The notes beneath the pieces were generated by a model. That model saw only the letters and a program-made list of their open reading frames with translations. It did no database searches and had not been told where the DNA came from. A DNA stretch of 26,152 nucleotides from a virus. Shown in pieces: positions 1 through 8,300 of this stretch. The translations under genes and the position numbers were made by a program. How positions within the stretch are numbered: position 1 is the stretch's first letter; every line of letters starts with the position of its first letter. The stretch is taken from positions 1-26,152 of IMG/VR virus record IMGVR_UViG_3300030060_004878; one strand, given 5' to 3'.

Positions 1-590
1 CCAAAAGCGGCGGTAAGTATACCTTTTGCTAGTTTGTTTTTAGGTTTTTGTTTTTTTCCTTTTTTATTTTGACCTATTAATTTGTTGTAATCATCTCTCG
101 AAGTTTCATACTCGTTATGCACGTTCTTGTAATCAATGTACATGTTTTGGTATAGTTCACTTAATTCTTCTACTCTTTTATTTGCGTCTTCAACCTCCTC
201 ATTAGAAGCATAATCAGTGTTGTTTATCCTCTCTATATCTTTTTCAATTTGCTCAAATTTAGCTTCATAGTTAAAACTACTTATAGCATTATCTAGGCTA
301 TCAAGTTTGTTTTTGCTATTTACTATTTGTGATTCCAAGGAACCATCTTCCAAATTGTATTCCGTATCTTGCTGTTGATTTATTTGAGACTGATTCGTCT
401 CTTGAGTTGATGCTGTAGTCTTTTGCTCCGCAGTCGCATCTTCTGTGGAGCTTATTTGGTTTCCCGATACATCAGATTGTATCATTGCTGTTAAACCTTT
501 TTCTTTTAATTCTGCTTGAAAAGCTTCGTCCTGTGCTGCTGGTACTTTCTTTACTCTACCATCAGACAGAACATATATTTTATCTTCCAT
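1..590 (-). CDS. N-terminal part of an unidentified internal virion-type protein (cut by window edge)
   Basis: The frame opens at ATG 588-590 and has no stop through base 1, giving at least 196 residues; the C-terminus lies outside the window. It begins MEDKIYVLSDGRVKKVP, followed by a Gln/Thr/Ser-rich stretch (about residues 40-82), then charged, probably coiled-coil helices (about 85-175), and a Lys-rich segment leading to a small hydrophobic run at the cut end. The 'YVLSDGR' opening followed by a Q/T-rich linker recalls the start of large phage proteins carried in the capsid or ejected, and its place at the end of the internal-protein cluster, downstream of the 311-aa gene (30-base gap), agrees. 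That role is inference; it could also be another structural protein. No Shine-Dalgarno sequence precedes the start. Confidence 0.75.
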   Translation of the reverse strand, partial: MEDKIYVLSDGRVKKVPAAQDEAFQAELKEKGLTAMIQSDVSGNQISSTEDATAEQKTTASTQETNQSQINQQQDTEYNLEDGSLESQIVNSKNKLDSLDNAISSFNYEAKFEQIEKDIERINNTDYASNEEVEDANKRVEELSELYQNMYIDYKNVHNEYETSRDDYNKLIGQNKKGKKQKPKNKLAKGILTAAF

Positions 591-620
591 ACTGTTTCGT
601 TAGTTACCCGTTATTATTTT

Positions 621-1556
621 TTATAAAGAACCTTGTGTATAATCTTCTACTCGAGGTGTATCTTGTTGTGTGTTTCTATATATAGAGCTTGGATTTTGTC
701 GTCTTTCGTTTTCGTATTGTTCAAAAACGTGAGCTGTAAAATAATCAATTAATTGCTCTTTTTCTAAGTTTTTATCTTTTTGCATTTCATTAGTTATAAT
801 TGTAGCTTCTTCTAAACTAAGCATGTCTTTTTCAGAACCTTTTTCATTACCTTGCGTTATACCTAAATCTTTACGACTCATTGACTGTAGGTTATTTGTA
901 AAGTCTTGTATAAAGTTACCACCTTTTGTTTCTATAATTTTATCGTACTTAAGAGATTGCATGTTCCCTTTGCTTACTATTTCACTGTCTATCTTACCTC
1001 TTGCTTCTTCTATATTAAGATCTCCTGCTCCTTGTTTCTGGGCTTGAGTCTTATAGTACTCTACCATTGCATCAAGAATATCTTTACTACTTTTATCTAA
1101 TGTCGTATTGTTAACCATTTTTCTAATATCAAACGTAGACATAAATACACCATCTACATCATAACCTAAAATATCATTTTCCATACGTGCAGAAACTTTT
1201 CCACCAACTATCTTAGCTATATCTTGCCCTGCTTTAGACATTTTAAAATTAGTCCAGTTATTACCTTGCAACTCTGGCGTGTTATTTATTTGCACAACTT
1301 CATCTTTCATCATTACGATATCGTCGTATTTTCCTTTTAAATCTGAAATGTAATCAACCGCTTCTCCTAATTGTTTTTGATAATCTATGTTGTTATCTTT
1401 ATAGTTTAATTTTTTCTTTTGTGAGTTTAAATTTTTGTGTATAGATTCGATATCAACTTTACTCATATCATTTGTTCTACCAGCCCAACCATCAAATTCA
1501 GAGTCGAAATTATATTGTAATATACTATTTAAGTTTTCTAATGATATATCGCTCAT
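621..1556 (-). CDS. Hypothetical virion-module protein, 311 aa
   Basis: I do not recognise a named family. The protein is hydrophilic and mostly helical by composition, with Lys/Asp-rich stretches near residues 30-75 and 190-275 and no membrane segment or signal peptide. Its start follows the stop of the 337-aa S74 gene by one base (TAATATG on the minus strand), which fixes the start and suggests translational coupling. It sits between the paralogous ejection-type proteins and a large truncated internal-type protein. By position it could be packaged with the DNA as a cargo/ejection component or act as an assembly factor for them. No catalytic motif is evident. Confidence 0.8.
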   Translation of the reverse strand: MSDISLENLNSILQYNFDSEFDGWAGRTNDMSKVDIESIHKNLNSQKKKLNYKDNNIDYQKQLGEAVDYISDLKGKYDDIVMMKDEVVQINNTPELQGNNWTNFKMSKAGQDIAKIVGGKVSARMENDILGYDVDGVFMSTFDIRKMVNNTTLDKSSKDILDAMVEYYKTQAQKQGAGDLNIEEARGKIDSEIVSKGNMQSLKYDKIIETKGGNFIQDFTNNLQSMSRKDLGITQGNEKGSEKDMLSLEEATIITNEMQKDKNLEKEQLIDYFTAHVFEQYENERRQNPSSIYRNTQQDTPRVEDYTQGSL

Positions 1557-1557
1557 A

Positions 1558-2571
1558 TTAAATTATATTTTTAAATTCTACGTCTAATTTAGAGTAATCA
1601 ACAGCATCGTATCCGCTTAAGTGCTTTATGATAGCTTCTTTTGGTATTTCATCTGACATAACACCTTGGTACATTCCTTTTCCTAGGCTATCATTAATAT
1701 ATTCAAATTTATATATTCTAATACCACTTGGTGAATTACCTATGTGTTTTATATTTTTCTTAAGTCTTCTATCTGACAACATTCCAGCCATCTGACTTTG
1801 AATTCCAACAGAGGTTTGAAGAGCTGAACTAGCTCTACCCATTTCTCCTTCGTAGTATTTTTGCTGTAACTCTTTGTTCATCATCATTTCTTGCTGCTCC
1901 ATACCTATCAGCGTTTGCATTTTTTGAGCTTCAAAATTAATAGGTATTCTTCTACCTTCTCTTTCTAATCTTTCAAGTCCCTCACGTTGTTGAAGAGCTA
2001 AATTTCTATTTCTTGATTCCTCTCTTGCTATGTTGGCGGCCATTTGCTGTTCACTCACTTGGTTTTGCCTAACTAAAGATTGAGCTAAAGATGCAACACC
2101 GCTAGCGCCAGCCGTAGGTCTTAATGCTCCTAGTATATTTTTTTGACTTTGTTGAAACGCTTGTCTTTGAAATTGATATTGATTTTGGTTTATAGTTAAA
2201 TCTTCCATAGCGTTTTCCATGTTTAGATATGGATTACTCATACTAAGATTAGAATACATGTTTGTTAAACGCGATAGATTGCTTTTTGTTCTTCTAGCCT
2301 CGTCATCAGCATGTCTCTCCCTAAACAACTTGTCCATTTCTAGTTGATTTCTAGCACGTCCACCAAACGCAAAACTAGCATATTTTGCGCCAGCCAAGAC
2401 TCCACCCATAGCGCCTGTTATCACGTTTAGCATTGCGGGTCCTAAAAATGGGGCGACAAGCGCGTACACAATACCATTGTTATTGCTAGGAAATATACCT
2501 GACACTTGAATGATAAGTATCCACAGTATACAAAGTACCGCTCCAATTATTTCTTTTGTTTTGTTTTTCAT
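1558..2571 (-). CDS. Internal/ejection-type protein with N-terminal membrane segments and C-terminal S74 chaperone domain
   Basis: Three parts can be read. Residues about 8-27 and 32-66 are hydrophobic (a clear membrane helix, then a Gly/Ala-rich one). Residues about 78-245 are a Gln/Arg/Met-rich helical body paralogous to the neighbouring 246-aa protein (shared NPYxNME, FQRxxF, SGxASLAQ, LExxG). Residues 266-337 form a short peptidase S74 / intramolecular chaperone domain: SDRRLKKNI with Ser266 and Lys271 at the +5 spacing of the known Ser-Lys cleavage dyad, then SPSGIRIYKFEY and YQGVMSDEIP. In the S74 family the domain trimerises a fibre and then cuts itself off before the Ser. A membrane-active protein released by self-cleavage and delivered during DNA ejection is the likely role, by inference. 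The start lies 12 bases after the 246-aa gene. Confidence 0.85.
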   Translation of the reverse strand: MKNKTKEIIGAVLCILWILIIQVSGIFPSNNNGIVYALVAPFLGPAMLNVITGAMGGVLAGAKYASFAFGGRARNQLEMDKLFRERHADDEARRTKSNLSRLTNMYSNLSMSNPYLNMENAMEDLTINQNQYQFQRQAFQQSQKNILGALRPTAGASGVASLAQSLVRQNQVSEQQMAANIAREESRNRNLALQQREGLERLEREGRRIPINFEAQKMQTLIGMEQQEMMMNKELQQKYYEGEMGRASSALQTSVGIQSQMAGMLSDRRLKKNIKHIGNSPSGIRIYKFEYINDSLGKGMYQGVMSDEIPKEAIIKHLSGYDAVDYSKLDVEFKNII

Positions 2572-2583
2572 ATATAAAATATT

Positions 2584-3324
2584 TTATCCAATCGAGACAC
2601 CTCCAGGCGTGGGATTTGCCGCTTCAGCAACTCTATACATTCCTTTAAAAAATCCCATCATGCTTTTTGATTGCGCATTTGCCTGCTCTTGTTTTTGGTT
2701 TGCGTATGCTTGATAGTAGTCTAGCTCCTGCTTCTTATGTAAAGCGTACTCACTTTGTGTATGTCCCATTAGTAAAGATAATTTTTTAGCATCAAATTGT
2801 GCGCTTAGATTTATTCCGCTTCTTTCTAATTGTTGAAGTCTTTGAGCTTGTTGAGATGATAATGCTTTATTTTGAACTTCTTGTTCACCTATGCTAGCCG
2901 AAGCTTGTCTAGAAGCTATCATACCTTGTGTTAATAATTTTTGAGCTAAAGACGCTGTACCGCTTGGACCACCTACCCCACGTAAAGTATGTAGCATATT
3001 AACTTGACCTTGATTAAACATGTCTCTTTGAAACTCTGCTTGTTTTTTATCTACCTGTAAGTTCTCAGAACGCAAACTTTTTTCCATGTTTGTGTACGGG
3101 TTTGTTATTCTTAGAGTAGAATATATATTTTTTAATCTTTCTAATTCTATTTTGTTTTTACGAGCATTTTTCCTAGCTATATTTTCTCTATTAGTAAGAT
3201 TAGATCTTCTCCATAGCTTTCTATTTATAGCTTGAGTATTTGGATCTTCATAACGCCTCATCACGTCTCCATAAAACATATCTTCACCTTGAATATCGCT
3301 ATTAAAAATAGTTCCTCCGTTCAT
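2584..3324 (-). CDS. Internal/ejection-type protein, paralogue of the 337-aa S74 protein
   Basis: The 246-residue protein is Gln-, Ser- and Lys-rich and predicted helical, with a basic stretch at residues 34-62. Residues about 52-210 align by eye with residues 78-245 of the next gene: (I/M)(T/S)NPYxNME, FQRxxFxQ, LRxxxGxSGxASLAQ, then a Q-rich helix with QQLERSG and a Met/Gln/Lys-rich segment. It lacks both the membrane segments and the S74 domain of that protein; instead it has a short N-terminal region and a small Gly/Ala/Pro end. The pair looks like an ancient tandem duplication that diverged by gain or loss of terminal domains. A virion-internal role similar to P22 or T7 ejection proteins is inferred from position and composition, not from a recognised domain. 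Confidence 0.8.
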   Translation of the reverse strand: MNGGTIFNSDIQGEDMFYGDVMRRYEDPNTQAINRKLWRRSNLTNRENIARKNARKNKIELERLKNIYSTLRITNPYTNMEKSLRSENLQVDKKQAEFQRDMFNQGQVNMLHTLRGVGGPSGTASLAQKLLTQGMIASRQASASIGEQEVQNKALSSQQAQRLQQLERSGINLSAQFDAKKLSLLMGHTQSEYALHKKQELDYYQAYANQKQEQANAQSKSMMGFFKGMYRVAEAANPTPGGVSIG

Positions 3325-3375
3325 ATTTGTTATTTTATAATTATTCTACTAATTTATAGTTACACTTTTTGGCCA

Positions 3376-3741
3376 CTATTTACTACTTTCAGATACGTCA
3401 CAACCCACAGAAAACAACTCTATAGCTGAAGTACTATTGTTTTTTAATTCAACTAAACCAAAATAACCTCTTACAGAAGATATGTTAACATTGTTGTTTT
3501 TACTAAAAAATATAAAACTATCTGAAGTTGGTAATACTAAATCTATTTCACAGTTAACCTTTATTGTAGTTGTAGTAGTGGTAGTGGAAATAGATTCTAT
3601 ATCTCCTATTAAAACGTTACTACTAGAAACAGAAAAACCATCACTTGTAGTTGGATTAGAATAATACACTGTGTCACCAACATGCATTGAAGTATTGTTG
3701 CTTAAAACTGTTGTGTTAAAAGTTAAATCTATATAAGCCAT
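3376..3741 (-). CDS. Small beta-rich structural protein, 121 aa
   Basis: Starts MAYIDLTFN and ends ELFSVGCDVSESSK, a pattern I associate with small virion proteins of marine phages of this type, although no function is named for them. Composition is Ser/Thr/Asn/Val-rich with alternating hydrophobics, suggesting beta sandwich or barrel. It includes VGDTVYYS (residues 21-28), similar to VGD modules in the capsid and 512-aa proteins, and a run of seven Thr at 53-59 encoded by an ACT/ACA microsatellite. It ends in TAG, leaving 50 bases to the next start, with no hairpin there. It lies 13 bases after the 512-aa gene. Tail or neck component is the best guess. Confidence 0.8.
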   Translation of the reverse strand: MAYIDLTFNTTVLSNNTSMHVGDTVYYSNPTTSDGFSVSSSNVLIGDIESISTTTTTTTIKVNCEIDLVLPTSDSFIFFSKNNNVNISSVRGYFGLVELKNNSTSAIELFSVGCDVSESSK

Positions 3742-3754
3742 TATTTTAATTTTA

Positions 3755-5293
3755 CTATGGTATTGTTATTAATTTACTAGGATCTAACGCCATTGTAACG
3801 TCTTTATAACCCCAAGATTTAATCGTTAGTGTTCCTGAGATCGTAACACTTGATGCTGGTAAACTACTTATTGAAACATTGTGTATATCAACACTCGTAA
3901 AACCATTAGTACGTACAACAGAGTTGGTCCAATCAGATAACTTGTTTGCGTTGTTAACTGGTTCAAGTTCAGAATCAACAGAGTTGTTAAAATTAGGTAT
4001 ATTAAAAGCGGTGATATTTTTACCACCAGAAGCCTCAGTTATTCTATAAGAAAAATCAATAGATTTTTTAGTTCCAGAGTATTGCTCTACTTTTTCTCCA
4101 GAAAAACCTGCTGTTCCAGAGTATTTTTTTTCATGCGGATGGGCAGTGCCCGTGCCAAGACCTGTTGCAACACCATTGAATTGATCTATAGTGTAAGTAG
4201 AATTACCTTCAATTCTAATTGTTAATATTGGATCTCTATGTTGGTATAATCTATAGGTTGGTGAAGTTGTTGGAACAAGTGCTCCTAGACCACTACTAGT
4301 TTGTATATTTATATCATAAGTTCTTGATCTTTGAAAACTAACTCCAGCATCATCAGCCGCAGTTATACTTGAAGAAACAGTACACTCGTTTACGTCATCA
4401 CCATCTGGGTTTAACTCTGTAACTTGTATATCAGCGGTTTGATTTGGTGATGCTGACAAGATAACTCTATCACCAACTTTAACTCCAGTTAAATCGTCAA
4501 ATTTAATTTTAGTTGCTCCACTAGCAGCCATAGTACCATTAACAGCTGTTGCTTTAGAAACTATACTTGGGAAAAGTTGTTTAAAAGATTCTTTACCACT
4601 TGATCCTATGGTTAAGCTATAAGCGCGACTTTCAACACCACTACTATACGTTGTGTTTACGTTGGAGAATAAGTTTTGGTCAATAGCATTAGGATTGTCA
4701 AGTTCTGTAAGCTCTCTATTATCTAATATAGAGTTACCATTATCGTCCCTTATAGTTATAGTAGCCGTTGCGCCAGGTGATCCAACTATATCTATATCTC
4801 TTATTTCACCTTCTTTTCTTAAATAGCTTGAACCAAACTTTATTTGTTTTATGATATTTACAGCTCCACCTTCTCTTGTTGGTACTGGTGATTGTTTGTA
4901 AATTAAATTAGCAAAAACATTATCTTGAGAGCTGACTGAAGCAGTGTTGAAATAAACTACGTCAAAAACATAAGAACTTATATATTTTCTAGCTGGATTA
5001 AAAGTAGCTGTTTTTTTATTTGTACTTACAAGTTTTAATTTTAAATTACTTGTTGATCTCAATAAAGGTGTTTGTACAAATTCATTGGCATCAGAAGTTG
5101 ATTCAATACTTATTGTAGCTATTGTTAGTCTTTTTTTAGAGGTTGTTGATCCTTTTATATTATATATTCTTTGTTCATTTTCAAAACCACTATTTTTAGT
5201 TGTTGTCGTAAGTCTGTAAGGGCCTTTCCTAGTGACATTTATTATACCAGAATTACTATTAATATTATCTATTATGTTGAGTGAAAAGTTCAT
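3755..5293 (-). CDS. Structural (tail/fibre-like) protein, 512 aa
   Basis: The protein is rich in Ser, Thr, Asn and Val throughout, with little charge and no long helix, the composition of an all-beta fibre or tail protein. Residues about 165-190 (DIVGSPGATATITIRD) look like an Ig-like strand pattern. Residues about 252-320 contain a GxMAAS...VGDRVILS...DIQVTEL module resembling an insertion in the major capsid protein. A Gly-rich stretch follows at 375-405, and the C-terminal 60 residues again look like a beta sandwich. It follows the 2202-aa tail protein by 12 bases, so a partner of the distal tail is likely. I do not recognise a named family. The stop is TAG. Confidence 0.8.
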   Translation of the reverse strand: MNFSLNIIDNINSNSGIINVTRKGPYRLTTTTKNSGFENEQRIYNIKGSTTSKKRLTIATISIESTSDANEFVQTPLLRSTSNLKLKLVSTNKKTATFNPARKYISSYVFDVVYFNTASVSSQDNVFANLIYKQSPVPTREGGAVNIIKQIKFGSSYLRKEGEIRDIDIVGSPGATATITIRDDNGNSILDNRELTELDNPNAIDQNLFSNVNTTYSSGVESRAYSLTIGSSGKESFKQLFPSIVSKATAVNGTMAASGATKIKFDDLTGVKVGDRVILSASPNQTADIQVTELNPDGDDVNECTVSSSITAADDAGVSFQRSRTYDINIQTSSGLGALVPTTSPTYRLYQHRDPILTIRIEGNSTYTIDQFNGVATGLGTGTAHPHEKKYSGTAGFSGEKVEQYSGTKKSIDFSYRITEASGGKNITAFNIPNFNNSVDSELEPVNNANKLSDWTNSVVRTNGFTSVDIHNVSISSLPASSVTISGTLTIKSWGYKDVTMALDPSKLITIP

Positions 5294-5305
5294 TAAAATT
5301 ATTTA

Positions 5306-8300
5306 TTATAAATACACACTTGAAACAATAGAAGGATTACCAATGCCCTGAACAGTAAATTCTCCTGTATCTAAATTTGTTAAAGTTGTAGTTGTTCCGT
5401 TTATTTTATTATACCATTTACCTTCTTTTTCTATAAACTCAGGTATAGAACCACTTTGTTTATCTGTTTCAAAAGAATTAACATACCAGCCAGATTTGCT
5501 CTGTAAATTGTAAAACTCCTTAGTGTCACTAGTATTTTGAATAACCTTAGACTGAGATCCTTCGTAGCTAAACGAATTAAAAGACTTGATACTACCAGGA
5601 GCATCGTTGAATAAAACAGATACTGATGACTCGTAGCTTTGGTTCGTACTTGGATCTACACCGTAAAAACAATTATAAAGACTATTAGTGTAATGTTGGT
5701 AAATACTATTGCCTTTAGCTGTTATGTACGTGCCACTAACTGATCCCCCAGCTTCAGGAATAAAAGTTTTAAAACTAACCCACCCTTTTGACTCTTCACT
5801 AAAAGAAACTGTTTTATCATAGCTACTGCTTTCATTAGTCAAAGTTAAATTATACTCTCCACTAACCACATCAAAAGTACCCAAAGCTTTATTAGCTAGT
5901 TTCAAATTGTCTCTAAACCAACTTTTCATTCCAACGTTTGATATTGGAGTTAGTCCGTCTTGTGACAATCTAAGTACAGCACCTCTTTGCTTGTCTGTAA
6001 AGTACATTCTATATTGATCACTAGCTAATGACTCTGGGTTTTTAGATATTCCATAATCACCAACGAATGGTATTGCTGTACCAAGAACTTTTTTAGTAGC
6101 TGTTAATCCAGAACTACCATCAGCATTAAATACAGCGTCTTTACTAGATAAAACCTTCAAAACTTTGTCTTCAGTTAACACAATAACATCAGTGTCTCTT
6201 GTCTTTAATCTTTGTATTGAACCATAAGAAGGGTTTAAATCCTTAGTTATTTCTTGAGACATGTTAAATTCGTTCAAGTTATTTATCTGTGATGTAGAGT
6301 TGTATATTCCGGAGTATATCAATCCACTTGTTCTATTTTCTTTTCTGTAACCAGAGAAAGTGGTTGAAACAGTAACACCGTTATTTATTTGAGGTGCATT
6401 AAAGTCATCTCTTATTCTATCTGACTCAGCGCCGTTACCAAAAGAATAACAGTTGAACCAACTTAAATCAACGGGATATTTCCATGCGTTTTTATCAACA
6501 GAATAATAACCGGTTGGTTTATCAACTATTGTTATTTTAAATTTTCTACCCATAACACCTGCGGCTTGAAACTCTTCAAACGTCTGTAAAGTCCCATTTG
6601 AGTTTTGATAGTAAAATGGCTTTTCAGTTGCGCTGGTTAAAGTTAATACCACGTTATTGTCAGAAATACCAGCCACAACAATACCTGGAGGTGCAACACC
6701 TTCTACAGGGTCCGTCAACGTGTCATCACCATTAGCGTCAACTTCTTTAAATCCTAACACTTGAGCACCAACACTAATATCAGCTACTGTTCCAGGAGTT
6801 ATTTCATCTTGATAAAATGATACTTTGAGTAAATGCGTACCAACCGCTGGGTCCCAATCGTTACCTGCGCCATAAACCGCTGGATCCCAATCACCAGTGT
6901 CTGTAGTGTCAGGATTAGCTTGAATAGATAGTGTTCTTCTTTGAACTGGCAGATATTTAGGTATAACTTCAAATTGTTCATCATCAACAGCTCCAGGATT
7001 AGATGAAGTAGCAGTAGATAGTTTTTTAACAAAATCAGTTACTTTTAATCTAGTTCTAATGCCATCTTCATGGTGAAAGATTAATTCATCACCTATGTAA
7101 ACACCATTTACTAAATCTGTTTCAGTTCCGTCTGTATCAGTCTTTAAGTTAACTATTGGATCTGGAAGTTCACTGTTTAATAAAAGTGGTTTCGCTATTG
7201 TATTAGAAACTTTATACGTACCAGAACCAGGTAGAGTTACTTTTTCAACACCTATAGTACTAGATCTTTCACTTGATATACTACAGTTTATGGGTATGAA
7301 ATCATTTATATTATTTTCATTTAAAAACAAAGGTATTGAACTAGAAGCCTCATAGTATATATCTAAGTCAACATCTTCTTTTGGTTCAGTTTCTAATATA
7401 GCTTGATCACTATCAAATACTAATTGACGTCCCCCCATGTTTTGGTGTCTTAGTATTTGAACTTGAAGACTAATTGTCCCGTCATGTCTAACTTCACCTC
7501 TTGGATCATAAGAAGTTGTAATTACTCCTTCGTTTGTTAGTGAATTATTTGTAGTGTCAACTCTTCTAAAGTCTATTGTAAATCCCATCCTGGCATTATT
7601 ACCAGAAAAAGATGTTAAATTTTTTATTCTACCATAATAAGTTCCACCATCCCAATACATTCCATTGCGCTCATTGTCATAATCCTCTACGGCGATAACT
7701 CTATATATGTTGCTTGGATCACTTACAAAGCTAAAATGAGTGCCTAACGTGCTCATTTCTTGCATAAAATAACTATCAGATGGCTCCATTGAATCATAGC
7801 CACTATAACCAACAACAGCAAACTCTAGTCTTCCAAGACCATTACTTGGTGTTGTTGAACCCAAGCCAAGACCTGTTGCTAGATTTTGAGAAATTTCTCC
7901 AACAGAAAGTCCATTATGATCCTTAGAGTTAGACCTAGCTTGGTCAATAAATGGTCTACTATTTACACTACTTTTTCTAGCTGCCCAAAAATCTGCAGTA
8001 ACTGATTTAAATGAATAATAACCAAAACCATGCTCTAGTTTAGTTGGTATTTGAATAAAGCAATTATCGCCTCCATTTGGTGGATTTAAGTAAATAAAAG
8101 GATCGTAGTAACTACCTCTTGAAAACTTGTATACGCCATTTTCACCATAATCTCCCCAACTTGGCGATATTGGTCCATCATAATCACAACCCCAACCTGT
8201 ACATTGATCGTCATCCCAAGCTGGATCAGATCCACCGTTGGCTAAAGTAGTCCAACCACCAACCATATTAAAAGAGTTGTACCACCATCCATCGCCTTGA

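Noticed and set aside
3563-3590. ACT/ACA-type trinucleotide run
   Set aside because: Explained as the poly-Thr codons of the 121-aa protein; no sign of regulatory use.
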